This document shows, in pieces, positions 1-8,697 of a stretch of DNA of 57,349 bases (within the stretch, counting starts at the first letter, position 1; every line of letters starts with the position of its first letter). The position numbers and the translations under genes were made by a program. Under the pieces are notes generated by a model. That model had not been told where the DNA came from, made no database searches, and saw nothing but the letters and a program-made list of their open reading frames with translations. Source of the DNA: a virus. The stretch lies in IMG/VR virus record IMGVR_UViG_3300032213_002371, positions 1 to 57,349 of that record; one strand, given 5' to 3'.

Positions 1-138
1 CCGGTGCTCGTCGGCGCGCTCGGTGCGGCGATCCTGACGACCAGCGTCGCGATCGACATCGGACCTACTGGGCGCGTCACCGGAGCCGTAGTAGGCTTGG
101 CGGCCGTCGGCACAGGGATCGTTCTCGCGTTGCCGTAG
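1..138 (+). CDS. C-terminal part of a small membrane protein
   Basis: The frame is open from the first base and stops with TAG at 136-138, giving 45 residues with no internal start that has a good ribosome-binding site. The residues are mostly Ala, Gly, Val, Ile and Leu and form two hydrophobic stretches separated by a short polar turn (about residues 19-27), which suggests a two-pass membrane hairpin. It lies 9 bases before a small basic-protein gene, so it probably belongs to the same virion-type operon. If the molecule is circular, its start lies in the last bases of the window. No family recognised. Confidence 0.5.
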   Translation, partial: PVLVGALGAAILTTSVAIDIGPTGRVTGAVVGLAAVGTGIVLALP

Positions 139-147
139 GAGAAAACC

Positions 148-321
148 ATGGCGAAGAAGAAGATGACGAAGTTGAAGGCAGGCAAGGCGTTCCGCAAGGC
201 GCTCAAGGCCGCCGACCGCGCGTGCAGCGGCAAGAAGGCTTCCTCGAAGAAGTGCAAGACGGCCATGGGCCGCGTGTACGCGACGAAGCGCCACCTGACG
301 AAGTACGTCGGGACGATGTAG
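148..321 (+). CDS. Small Lys-rich two-cysteine protein (57 aa)
   Basis: ATG at 148 follows the ribosome-binding site TAGGAG (136-141) at normal spacing. The 57-residue product starts MAKKKMTKLK, is strongly basic and predicted helical, and has two cysteines about 13 residues apart. It resembles other small basic Cys-containing products here (7598-7972, 7982-8377, 38333-38446, 51970-52104, 53097-53312). A DNA-binding or virion-core role is an inference from composition only. Confidence 0.7.
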   Translation: MAKKKMTKLKAGKAFRKALKAADRACSGKKASSKKCKTAMGRVYATKRHLTKYVGTM

Positions 322-323
322 TC

Positions 324-518
324 ATGTCCGACAAGCCGCGCACCGCCTGCGAGACCCAGTATTTCAATCAGGCCATGAGCGACATCAAGCGGCTCATGGA
401 AGCGGGTCCGTGGAAGGCGGCGATGGCGGCCTATCAGGGCCAGTATCCCGAGTGGATGCTGTACGCCGTCAAGCAGCACGCGCTGTACTACGCGCGAGAG
501 AAGTGCGCGGGGAGATAG
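324..518 (+). CDS. Unknown 64-aa protein
   Basis: ATG at 324 is two bases after the stop of the preceding gene, so translation is probably coupled; no separate ribosome-binding site is seen. The product is mixed-charge and probably helical, with aromatic residues near the centre (QGQYPEWMLYAVKQHALYY). It ends three bases before the NUDIX gene. No family recognised. Confidence 0.55.
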   Translation: MSDKPRTACETQYFNQAMSDIKRLMEAGPWKAAMAAYQGQYPEWMLYAVKQHALYYAREKCAGR

Positions 519-521
519 TCC

Positions 522-989
522 ATGGCTTTCCCTTGGCAGGTTGAGAAGGCGCTCCGCGGGCTCGGCTCGCAGATGTACACGCATGGCGAGTTCTTCGGGG
601 CCGCGGGCGCGGGCATCCTGATCCGCGCCGACGACACCGGGCGCTTCCTCCTGATGCACCGAAGCAGGCACGTCAACGAGCCGAATACTTGGGGCATCCT
701 CGGCGGCGCCATCGAAGGCGGGGAAGACCCCCGGCTTGCCGCCGAGCGCGAAGCCTACGAGGAAGCCAAGGCCAAGGACGTGCGCGTCGAAGACGAGCCC
801 TTCTACACCTTCGCGAAGGGCAGCTTCCGGTTCTTCAACTATCTCGGCCACGTCCCTCGCGAGTTCACGCCCAAGATGGACTGGGAATCGCAGGGCTACA
901 AGTGGGTTCACCTTGACGACCTGCCGCGCCCGCTGCATCCCGGCGTGGTGGCGTTCCTGCCCGCGCTGAAGCAGCGCTACGAGCGGTAG
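522..989 (+). CDS. NUDIX hydrolase
   Basis: The 155-residue protein contains a NUDIX box at about residues 60-82 of the form G-x5-E-x7-R-E-x2-E-E (GAIEGGED followed by REAYEEA). These residues bind the metal and the diphosphate in the family. The box ends in Ala where Gly is usual. NUDIX enzymes hydrolyse nucleoside diphosphates linked to another group (oxidised or excess nucleotides, NAD, ADP-ribose, dinucleoside polyphosphates); the substrate cannot be told from sequence. It is followed at once by a kinase-fold gene at 991, so the two may act together on nucleotides or on a modification. Confidence 0.88.
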   Translation: MAFPWQVEKALRGLGSQMYTHGEFFGAAGAGILIRADDTGRFLLMHRSRHVNEPNTWGILGGAIEGGEDPRLAAEREAYEEAKAKDVRVEDEPFYTFAKGSFRFFNYLGHVPREFTPKMDWESQGYKWVHLDDLPRPLHPGVVAFLPALKQRYER

Positions 990-990
990 C

Positions 991-1761
991 ATGTGGCAAC
1001 CCGGTTGGCGCCGCCCGACGGCCCTCGGATCTCTCGGGCAGAACGAGATCCTCGCGCAGAAGATCTCGGGCCCGAAGGGCTCGAACCCCGGCGGCATTTA
1101 CCGCGGCGCCGACGGGGTCGAGCGCTACGTCAAGTTCTACACGTCGGCGATGCAGTCGGCCGGTGAAGTGCTGGCGAACCGCATCTACAACGACCTCGGC
1201 TTCATCGCACCCGACGCCGTCTTGCTCCAGATGGCAGACGGGAAGTTCCTCTACGCCTCGACGATGATCCCGAACCTCCGGCCGTACGACTACACCAAGC
1301 CGCAAGCCGTCGAGTTCCTGAAGGGCTTCCCGGTTGACGTCCTGACGATGAACTGGGACGTCTGCGGGATGGACAACGACAACTTCGCCTACCGTCCCGA
1401 CGGACGCGCGGTGCGCCTCGACAACGGCGCGTCGTTCCTGTCGCGCGCTCGTGGCTCGCGCAAGGACACGAAGTACCTGCTCGCCGTGAACGAGTACCAG
1501 TGGTTCATCCACCCGAAGCCCGGCTTCTACGATGCGATGGACCGCTACGGCGAGATCGCCGCACTCGCTGGAATCGATTCGGGTTCCGGCGTACCGGCGT
1601 ACTCGTCGACCGTCGCACGCATCGCCGCGCTGAAGGCGAAGCACGGCGGCTGGGAGCACTACGTCGCGCAGTACGCGCCGCTGTTCGAGCTTCGCGACGC
1701 CCAGATGGTCGTCGAGATGCTGAACGTGCGCCTCGCGTTCCTCCAGTCGAAGGTGCGTTAG
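991..1761 (+). CDS. Protein-kinase-fold protein resembling HipA/PI-kinase-like phage proteins
   Basis: The order of motifs over 256 residues matches atypical kinases. There is a Gly-rich loop near residues 30-37 (GSNPGGIYRG), a likely ATP-contacting Lys48 in YVKFY, a catalytic-loop-like NWD (121-123) followed by an Asn (DNDN), and a metal-binding DNG at 144-146. Phage proteins with this layout are usually annotated as HipA-like or phosphatidylinositol-kinase-like. The target is unknown. ATG at 991 lies one base after the NUDIX stop. An AATCGATT palindrome at 1572 is read through in frame as GIDSG. Confidence 0.6.
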   Translation: MWQPGWRRPTALGSLGQNEILAQKISGPKGSNPGGIYRGADGVERYVKFYTSAMQSAGEVLANRIYNDLGFIAPDAVLLQMADGKFLYASTMIPNLRPYDYTKPQAVEFLKGFPVDVLTMNWDVCGMDNDNFAYRPDGRAVRLDNGASFLSRARGSRKDTKYLLAVNEYQWFIHPKPGFYDAMDRYGEIAALAGIDSGSGVPAYSSTVARIAALKAKHGGWEHYVAQYAPLFELRDAQMVVEMLNVRLAFLQSKVR

Positions 1762-1795
1762 TCCGGCGTCACGGCCGAGGGTATAGTGCTCGGCC

Positions 1796-2971
1796 ATGGC
1801 CACGCCGATCGTACCCGACCATCTCGCGATCATCTTCGACCCCGAAAACTACGACTCGTGGCGTCATCTCGCGAACGGCTACTTGTACCTGCCGAGCGGG
1901 GCGAAGACGGGCACGGGGGTACAGGCGATCGGCCTCACCGGCAACCTCGGCCTGTCTGGACCCATCGGCAACTTCTGGTCGGGCCAGAACGCCATCCTCG
2001 TGATGCCCGGCAAGGACGTGAAGCGGCTCAACAAGCTCGCGGCCGTGCGCTACGCCAACGTCGATGCGCTGGTCGCCGACAACTTCAGGGCGTTCCGGCG
2101 TATCCGAGACGCGGCCCACGTTGACTACATCGCCGAGTACGTTGCCGAGGTGCTGGTAGCCTCGGCCTCGCCGGAACTCCGAGCCCGCATCTACGACCAG
2201 ACGCGCGCGGACGCGAACTCGCTCCGCGTGGGCGTCGAGGCGATCTGGCTGATCACCAGTCAGTCGGGTCGCCAAATCGTCGAAGTGAGCCGCGAGATCT
2301 ATGGCCGGTTCATCCAGCGGGCCGGGCGCTTCTTCACGTTCAACGAAATGTTGGTGAGCCTGAATCGATTCGTGCCCGAAGGCGCGCAGATGCTCGTGGA
2401 CATGCTCCCGCCGAAGAAGCCCACGGCGGCGGCGTTCTACTGGGCCTTCGCGCCGATGAAGACGAAGATCCCGCTCAACAAGATCGAGATGTCTCTCGAC
2501 AAGAAGGAAGGCTACTCGCCGGTCACGGTGGGCCAACTCCGTGCCGCCGCAGCATCGATGACCAGCCGCGTGCCCGCCTACTTCGGCAAGGCCCTTCGCG
2601 ACACGATCGAAGAAGAAGGCAGCGGCTTCTCGTTCGAGGTCGAGTGGCTCGCGAACCCGACCTACGATCCTGCGACTCGCGGCTACAGCGTCTTCATGCG
2701 CGTGCCACCGGGCTCGATCCTCTACACGATCGGCCGCGACCCCAAGCGTGACCTGTTGCAAGCCGTGCCTCTCTCCGTCCGCGGCATCTGGGTCATCAAC
2801 ATCCCCGATGAGATGGACAAGTTCGAGTTCCGCGATCAGCGCGTGCGGGACATCATCCACGACTACAACGAGGGCGACATCGAACTCGATGGGCTCTACG
2901 CTGCGATGCGTAAGCTCCGCGTTGACGTCCTCGCGCCCAACATCTACTGGACCACTCGGATCGAGAAGTAG
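1796..2971 (+). CDS. Unknown 391-aa protein, probably virion-associated
   Basis: It starts at ATG 1796, 34 bases after the previous stop. The product is a mixed alpha/beta-looking protein without signal peptide or membrane segment. It has no recognised motif, but it contains helix-like modules (YSPVTVGQLRAAA near residue 240, DIELDGLYAAMRKL near the C-terminus) that resemble modules repeated in the next gene. The 8-base gap to that 1527-residue gene suggests a shared transcript and perhaps a shared structure. A palindrome copy lies inside the frame at 2363. Confidence 0.65.
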   Translation: MATPIVPDHLAIIFDPENYDSWRHLANGYLYLPSGAKTGTGVQAIGLTGNLGLSGPIGNFWSGQNAILVMPGKDVKRLNKLAAVRYANVDALVADNFRAFRRIRDAAHVDYIAEYVAEVLVASASPELRARIYDQTRADANSLRVGVEAIWLITSQSGRQIVEVSREIYGRFIQRAGRFFTFNEMLVSLNRFVPEGAQMLVDMLPPKKPTAAAFYWAFAPMKTKIPLNKIEMSLDKKEGYSPVTVGQLRAAAASMTSRVPAYFGKALRDTIEEEGSGFSFEVEWLANPTYDPATRGYSVFMRVPPGSILYTIGRDPKRDLLQAVPLSVRGIWVINIPDEMDKFEFRDQRVRDIIHDYNEGDIELDGLYAAMRKLRVDVLAPNIYWTTRIEK

Positions 2972-2979
2972 GAGACGCC

Positions 2980-5900
2980 ATGTCCTTCGGCATCGCCCCC
3001 AAGGCCCGCACTCCGTTCAAGGCCCCGGCCGTGGGCTACACGCGACGTGACCCGGACAACATCGGCATCGCGATCAAGTTCAGCCCGCCGCCCTCCGTCT
3101 TCTCGGGCGCCTACAAGTACGATCCCGAGTGGACGCTCAAGAACTTCGCCAAGCGCCGCATCTTCGCACCTCCCGGCGGTCACGGCGGCGCGAGTGGCGG
3201 CGTTCCCACGATCGGCTTCTCCGAGAACTTCGGATCGACGGGCTTCTGGGAAAACAACGGCTTCTACTTGACGATGGATGGCTCAGCGTTCTTCCACTAC
3301 GAGGATGGACGGCCGCGTAACCGAAACGTCATCGAAGCGACCTACACCGACTCTGCCTATGCCGACCGCTTCATCGCTTACGGCTTCCGCTACGCGAAGC
3401 GAATCGCGAATGACTCGTCGACGGGGAACTCCCTCATCCGGCAGGTGGCGCGCTCCCTCGCCTTCGCGGCCCTCATGGACCGCCGGGAACTGCTGACGGC
3501 CGAGTGGAACAACGTGCCGATGCTGCCCGACACCGTGTCGCGCATCATCAACGACTACGGGTTCATCCCGGCACTGGATGCGGCGTACACCTATCGCAGC
3601 GCGGCCGAACTGATCTCGGCGCTCCGCGTGTTCCTGTTCGACTACTTCAACTCGAACTACAAGAAGGACTACCCGGACTACGTCTACTCGGCCTACGACG
3701 TCACTCAGATCAACGACGCTTTGCCTGACGGGCGCAAGGTTCCGGCCGGTCCTTTGAAGCTCTCGTTCGCGCGCGAATCGATTCTCAAGGCCATGAGCCG
3801 ACTTCGCAGCGGCAAGTTCCTCGACGCGAAGGGCATCAGCGAACTCGTCGATCACACGCGCTCGGAGGCGCGTCAGCTCATCTCCGGGTTCTCGGGCGAG
3901 CGTGAGTGGGCCGCTTTCGAGCCCAAGCGCACCTTCGAGCGCCGAATCAAGGGTGAGCAACTGACGACTGCCGAGGGCGCTGAAGGCGGCGGCATCATCG
4001 TCGCGATTCCGCCTCTCAGCCTGCTCGTGTGGAACGACTCCGGCGACAGCCGGAAGCGCGAGTTGTTCGACAAGTACGTCTCGCAGTGGACCTTCGCGGG
4101 GCTGTTCGTCGCGCGCACCAAGACTGCGAGCAGGAGTGAACTCAAAGACCTGTGGCAAGCGCTCAGGGACAACAACTTCGCGCGGGCCGAGGTCAACTGC
4201 GATGTGCTCTACGCCCCGAACCCGTTCTGGACGGCCCAACTGTCCGGCATGAAGACCGTCGAAGTGCCGAATCTGCCGAACTTCGGCTACGGCGGCACCG
4301 CGGACGCGCTGGCCGCGCTTCTTCGCAAGCGCTACCGCGACTGGGACGATCTGCGGAGCAACGAGACGTTCCCCGGTGGTGACGCACTCGAACTTCAGAC
4401 GTGGGTGCGCGAGAACGTCGTCACGCCGGACCAGTACGCCGATCCGCAGTACACCGGACTTCAGGCCCTCATCGCAGAGTCGTGGAAGGCTACGCGCTCG
4501 CCGCTCATGGCTGGCGACCTCTACTACAGCGACTACGCCCGCCTCCTCATCGGCAAGCCTGCGAACGGTGGGTCGGTCACGGTGTCTATGCCGACGCAGC
4601 CGCCGGGTGTGCCGATCCTGCGTTCAAGCGACGCCGAGTTCGTGCGCTCGACGATGCCGTCCGACCTTCGTGCGCGAGCAGGCTCCGACGATCTGCCGAG
4701 CATCCTGAAAGCGCAGGAGTGGTTCAGCGTCCACTACGATCCGGCGAGTGACGTGGCACCCGTGTACCTCGACCCGACGAACCTCGTGCAGACGGCGCTC
4801 ATCAAGATCTCGTGGGTCGAGCAGTTCATGGCCCTGAAGATGACCGAGCCGAAGCTCAAGAACGCGCGGGTCTACGACAACGGCGCCTACGTCTGGAAGC
4901 TCATGTACGCCGGTCAGAGCATCTACGGCGGCGACGTCTACCTCGATCCGAACAACGTACCCGAAGACGTCGTCAAAGCGATCCATCCGGTCCCGCCGAC
5001 CATGGACGAAATCAAGCGCGGGCTTCTGGCCGTGGACACCATGGACGTCGCCTTCGGCGGCCGAGAGCCGTTCGAGGCCTACGTCTGGAATCGATTCGGC
5101 CGTCGCAAGTTTGGTCCGGCCAACGCCGACATCATCATCTACCTCTACGAGAACATCGAAGCCGTTTATCGGGTCGCCGAATACTCCGACATGACGCCGC
5201 GCATGGTCGAGTCCATCGCAGCACAGAAGGGCATCCCGCCGCTGCCGGAAGATCCGCAGGATCACCCAATCGGCGATCGGATGCGCGTCGTCGAGTACAT
5301 CCAAGCGCGGGCCATCACGAGCCTGAACTCGACCGGCATCCAGAACGTGCTCGATCGCGCGCGGGAGATGTCGGGCATCGACCTCGACGGCAACCTCACG
5401 CCACGAAGCATCGACGAGGCGATGAACACGCTGACCTACGGGACGCAGCCGGTCTTCGCGCTCGGAGAGAGGTTCGTCAACGCGCGGTCCCGCCCCTACA
5501 ACATCGTGGGCCAAGCCACGGCCGACGTGTTCGTGAAGAAGCTCATCCCGAACTTCTCGGACTACAAGTTGACGGGGCGATCGTTCGCGAACGAGGTCGC
5601 GGCCTACAACGACTCCTACAGTTACTCCGACGCGACGATCGAGCAGATGCTCGCCTTCGTGCGGAAGTTCCCGCCGGGCGTCGAGGTGCCGTACTTCCGC
5701 TCGCGCGGCGACTACGAGGAGTTCCTCACGCGTCAGGTCGGCGATCTTACGGTGCCGTCGGACCTGAGCGACGCCACGGAGAAGATCCGCAGCATCGACG
5801 TGTCAGAGGGCGGCTGGCGGTGGGCGACGAAGGAGTCGCTCGTCGCCATCGCGCGCAGCCTTGGCCTCTCGGTTCGCGACGACTGGGCCGACGGTGCGCC

Positions 5901-7563
5901 GCTCGCTCCGTTCTTCACGCGGGAGGAAGCCAAGGCGTTCGGCGAGAATCGATTCGGCAAGAAGCAGGGCTACAAGATCCTCATCAAGATCGCCGACAAG
6001 ATCGGCAAGGGCGGCGTCGCTGATCTCACGCGCGCCGAGGTCGAGGAGTACGGCCCCGAGTTCTACGAACAGCCGAAGCCGATGCACCCGCTCGTGCCGG
6101 TTTGGCCGGGCTATCACCAGTCTGACCCGACGGGCGCCCTGATGGTGTATCTCGGCTCCGACGGTGACAGCTCTGGCCTCGCCGACAAGTACGAACTTCC
6201 GTCTCCCACGATGCGCCTGATCGTGAAGACGGTCCTCAACAAGTCGCCGATGGACATCACCTTCGAGGACATCTCGGACTTCGTCTACGACTACCCGCCC
6301 GGCTCGCCGCAGTTCGAGTCGCTGAAGACCGACGAGGAGTACAAGAACCGCGAGCTTTTCGTTCATCTCGTCGACCGGTACGGCGGCAACGAGTCCGAGG
6401 CGTACGACTACCAGAGCACGGCCATGAAGCACTACGCGAAGCGCTTCCTCGGCGAAGGCGGCAGCGTAGAGGAGATGACGATCGGGCAGGTCCGCGACGC
6501 TGCGAAGGACTTCGTGAAGGGCGGCTTCGACATGGCCGACCTGCCGTTTATGAACCCGACGAAGACGAAGGAGTACGTCGAGTTGAGGACCGGCAGCGGG
6601 ACGTTCACGCAGGTCGCCGCCATCGTGACGAAGAAGACCGGCAAGGGCTACACGGGCGACTTCACGCCGAATGAGGTCGACGCTGCGATCGAGGTGTTCA
6701 GGGCGCAGCCGCAGGCGCAGGCCCAGACGATCGCTACGAAGTACGTCCCGGCCGTGCCGCAACCTGACACGCTGTTGGGCGGCGAGTTCGTGGTTCGCGG
6801 CCCCAAGTGGGGCTGGGGCGATCAGGACGGCGGTCCCGGCAACGTGGGGACGGTGCTGTACCAGACCGACATGGCGAACTGGTTTCGTGTGACGTGGCCC
6901 AACGGCTACACGGACAGCTATCGCTACAACCCGTGGGGCGGCATGTTCGACCTCACCGTGGTCGTGCCGCAAGGAACGGGGCAGAAGAAGTGGTCCCCGG
7001 TCACCGTCGAGGACGTGATCGCCATGGCTGAGGGCCTCGACAAGCCGATCGGAAGCATCGACGCCATCAACGAGTTCCTCAAGGCCGAGATCGCGAAGCG
7101 GGGCCTTGAGCCGCTCAAGGCGTCGTATCGGATCAAGGTCAGGGCAAAGGCCACTACGATGACCGGCAAGGAGATCGAGGCCCTGACGAAGAGTGACATC
7201 CTGCAAGCGCTGGATGCGCTGGGTTACACGGCTGGGACTGCCGAGCAGATTGACCTGTTCCAGAAGGCGCTCGGCCCCGCCGTCTCCGAGCTTGACCAGC
7301 CTTTCGGGACCGAGGCCAAGGCCGTGAAATACGTCAAGTCGGTGCTCGGGGACTACCAGATCGAGAAGACCTTGGACAACATCGAGATCCTGATCGTTCG
7401 GGCCTACCAGAACACGGGCAAGTCCGACAAGGAAGCGTTGAGCAAGAACGACGTCAACACGGCACTTGACCAGTTGCGGCAGGAGAAGATTTTCGAGAGC
7501 GTCGTGCCGGGCAGTGGCTTCAGCGGAATCGATTCGCGGCCCGTGTGGCCACGGTGGGCGTGA
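2980..7563 (+). CDS. Giant 1527-aa protein with degenerate repeated modules
   Basis: ATG 2980 follows GGAGACGCC at normal spacing. The protein is soluble-looking and rich in Tyr, Phe, Asp and Lys, with no signal peptide and no clear membrane segment. From about residue 700 to the end it shows repeating units. Each has an aromatic-R/K-x-G start (NRFGRRKFG ~704, NRFGKKQG ~990, YAKRFLGEGG ~1150, YVELRTGSG ~1198, YVKSVLGDY ~1449), then a helical stretch and a T/S-x2-[DE]-[VI]-x2-A helix (LTPRSIDEAM, MTIGQVRDAA, FTPNEVDAAI, VTVEDVIAMA, LTKSDILQAL, LSKNDVNTAL). Length and position suggest a large virion protein, possibly an injected or scaffold-like one, but no family was recognised. Four palindrome copies are read through in frame. 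Confidence 0.7.
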   Translation: MSFGIAPKARTPFKAPAVGYTRRDPDNIGIAIKFSPPPSVFSGAYKYDPEWTLKNFAKRRIFAPPGGHGGASGGVPTIGFSENFGSTGFWENNGFYLTMDGSAFFHYEDGRPRNRNVIEATYTDSAYADRFIAYGFRYAKRIANDSSTGNSLIRQVARSLAFAALMDRRELLTAEWNNVPMLPDTVSRIINDYGFIPALDAAYTYRSAAELISALRVFLFDYFNSNYKKDYPDYVYSAYDVTQINDALPDGRKVPAGPLKLSFARESILKAMSRLRSGKFLDAKGISELVDHTRSEARQLISGFSGEREWAAFEPKRTFERRIKGEQLTTAEGAEGGGIIVAIPPLSLLVWNDSGDSRKRELFDKYVSQWTFAGLFVARTKTASRSELKDLWQALRDNNFARAEVNCDVLYAPNPFWTAQLSGMKTVEVPNLPNFGYGGTADALAALLRKRYRDWDDLRSNETFPGGDALELQTWVRENVVTPDQYADPQYTGLQALIAESWKATRSPLMAGDLYYSDYARLLIGKPANGGSVTVSMPTQPPGVPILRSSDAEFVRSTMPSDLRARAGSDDLPSILKAQEWFSVHYDPASDVAPVYLDPTNLVQTALIKISWVEQFMALKMTEPKLKNARVYDNGAYVWKLMYAGQSIYGGDVYLDPNNVPEDVVKAIHPVPPTMDEIKRGLLAVDTMDVAFGGREPFEAYVWNRFGRRKFGPANADIIIYLYENIEAVYRVAEYSDMTPRMVESIAAQKGIPPLPEDPQDHPIGDRMRVVEYIQARAITSLNSTGIQNVLDRAREMSGIDLDGNLTPRSIDEAMNTLTYGTQPVFALGERFVNARSRPYNIVGQATADVFVKKLIPNFSDYKLTGRSFANEVAAYNDSYSYSDATIEQMLAFVRKFPPGVEVPYFRSRGDYEEFLTRQVGDLTVPSDLSDATEKIRSIDVSEGGWRWATKESLVAIARSLGLSVRDDWADGAPLAPFFTREEAKAFGENRFGKKQGYKILIKIADKIGKGGVADLTRAEVEEYGPEFYEQPKPMHPLVPVWPGYHQSDPTGALMVYLGSDGDSSGLADKYELPSPTMRLIVKTVLNKSPMDITFEDISDFVYDYPPGSPQFESLKTDEEYKNRELFVHLVDRYGGNESEAYDYQSTAMKHYAKRFLGEGGSVEEMTIGQVRDAAKDFVKGGFDMADLPFMNPTKTKEYVELRTGSGTFTQVAAIVTKKTGKGYTGDFTPNEVDAAIEVFRAQPQAQAQTIATKYVPAVPQPDTLLGGEFVVRGPKWGWGDQDGGPGNVGTVLYQTDMANWFRVTWPNGYTDSYRYNPWGGMFDLTVVVPQGTGQKKWSPVTVEDVIAMAEGLDKPIGSIDAINEFLKAEIAKRGLEPLKASYRIKVRAKATTMTGKEIEALTKSDILQALDALGYTAGTAEQIDLFQKALGPAVSELDQPFGTEAKAVKYVKSVLGDYQIEKTLDNIEILIVRAYQNTGKSDKEALSKNDVNTALDQLRQEKIFESVVPGSGFSGIDSRPVWPRWA

Positions 7564-7597
7564 CGGGGTACACTCGGCCGCCTGTAGGAGACCGTTC

Positions 7598-7972
7598 ATG
7601 GCGAAGCGCAAGAAGCCAGTGAAGCGTCGCGGACTTGGGGCACTCCCCAAGGAAGTCGGCCGCGGAGCCCCGCGTGAGTCGGCCGTCTACCTGAAGGACA
7701 AGGCTGCGGCGTCGCGTGAGTTGAAGGCCATCGTCCCCGGTGATGCGCGGCAGTACGACGCGGCAAAGAAGGCGTTCTCGAAGGAGATCGCCGACAAGCA
7801 CTGTTCGCTCGCCCTCACGGCCCTCTCGAACGCGGCGTTCTCGGCCGGTGTCGCGCGGGCCTCGGCCGTCGCTCGCGGCGAGCCCGGTGGCGCCGAGGAC
7901 CTCTACAACGACTTCGTCGCCCAGCGAGACGAGTACCTCGCGATCTGCCACCCTGAGAAAAAGAGCAAGTAG
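7598..7972 (+). CDS. Basic two-Cys helical protein with GLGALP motif (124 aa)
   Basis: The frame is open further upstream, but TAGGAG at 7585-7590 fixes ATG 7598 as the start. The N-terminus is MAKRKKPVKRRGLGALPKEV: a basic stretch followed by the GLGALP motif also found in the protein encoded at 53774-54121. The rest is helical, with one Cys in the middle and one near the C-terminus (AICHPEKKSK). Probable virion component by neighbourhood. Confidence 0.7.
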   Translation: MAKRKKPVKRRGLGALPKEVGRGAPRESAVYLKDKAAASRELKAIVPGDARQYDAAKKAFSKEIADKHCSLALTALSNAAFSAGVARASAVARGEPGGAEDLYNDFVAQRDEYLAICHPEKKSK

Positions 7973-7981
7973 GAGACTGAC

Positions 7982-8377
7982 ATGGCCCTTGGATTCTCGC
8001 CCTCCCAGCACCGCAAGCGCTCGCGCAGCTACAACGCGAGCACCTCGACGATCCTGAAGTCGCTTCAGAAGGCCGTCGCCAAGGGCAACTGCCCCGGCGC
8101 GCGCTCGATGCTCGTCGAGGCTTCGATCACGGCGGGTGCCGCTTACGCCGAGGACTTCGACATCGGCCGCAAGAAGAAGAAGTCCATCTCGGCGCACCCG
8201 GCGATCAAGGCTGTCCGCGCTGCGAAGAAGCTGATGCAGGCGAAGTGCCCGACGAAGGCGAAGAAGTCTGGTGGCAGCTTCAAGAAGATGAGCAAGGCCG
8301 AGGCCAAGAAGTTCGACAAGGTGCTGAAGAAGGCCGCCAAGGGCAAGATCAAGGGCGCGAAGGTCGGAAAGTTCTAA
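7982..8377 (+). CDS. Lys-rich two-Cys protein (131 aa)
   Basis: ATG 7982 is preceded by AGGAGACTGAC. The protein has two cysteines (GNCPGAR and AKCPTKAKK) and several runs of lysine (IGRKKKKS, KKAAKGKIKGAK), with a strongly positive C-terminal third. This is what a nucleic-acid-condensing or virion-core protein looks like, but no named family was identified. It sits between another basic two-Cys gene and a membrane-protein gene. Confidence 0.7.
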   Translation: MALGFSPSQHRKRSRSYNASTSTILKSLQKAVAKGNCPGARSMLVEASITAGAAYAEDFDIGRKKKKSISAHPAIKAVRAAKKLMQAKCPTKAKKSGGSFKKMSKAEAKKFDKVLKKAAKGKIKGAKVGKF

Positions 8378-8380
8378 GCC

Positions 8381-8602
8381 ATGGACGTCATCCACCCCGT
8401 CAGGCTGTACGCTGCGCCACCGGACCAGCCCGCCGCCCCGTCGGCGAAGGCGCTGATCCTGCCGCTCGCGATCTTCGCGGCCATCGGGCTCGTCCTCTAC
8501 AAGACGGCGTCGAGTGACTTCGCGGAAGAAGATCGACGCAGGAAGAACCCCGTGCGCGGCATCCAGACGCGGGAAGACTACGAACGCTTTTTGGCATCCT
8601 GA
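8381..8602 (+). CDS. Single-pass membrane protein (73 aa)
   Basis: ATG 8381 starts three bases after the previous stop. A Pro/Ala-rich N-terminus is followed by one membrane helix (ALILPLAIFAAIGLVLYK, about residues 23-40) and a charged tail. It is the last gene of the rightward virion-type operon and is followed by a terminator. Confidence 0.65.
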   Translation: MDVIHPVRLYAAPPDQPAAPSAKALILPLAIFAAIGLVLYKTASSDFAEEDRRRKNPVRGIQTREDYERFLAS

Positions 8603-8621
8603 CCGACAGGCCGGTAGAACG

Positions 8622-8670
8622 AAAAAAGGGGGCTGACGGCTGAAAACTCCGTCGGCCCCCAGTTTTGTTC
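8622..8670. terminator. Bidirectional rho-independent terminator
   Basis: GGGGGCTGACGG (8628-8639) pairs with CCGTCGGCCCCC (8649-8660) over 12 positions with one wobble and a 9-base loop. AGTTTTGTT follows on the plus strand and a run of six A precedes it, which is a T-run for minus-strand transcription. It lies between the converging genes ending at 8602 (+) and 8698 (-). Confidence 0.85.
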
Positions 8671-8697
8671 GCGGGAACTTTCCGCGTTGCGGACTAT

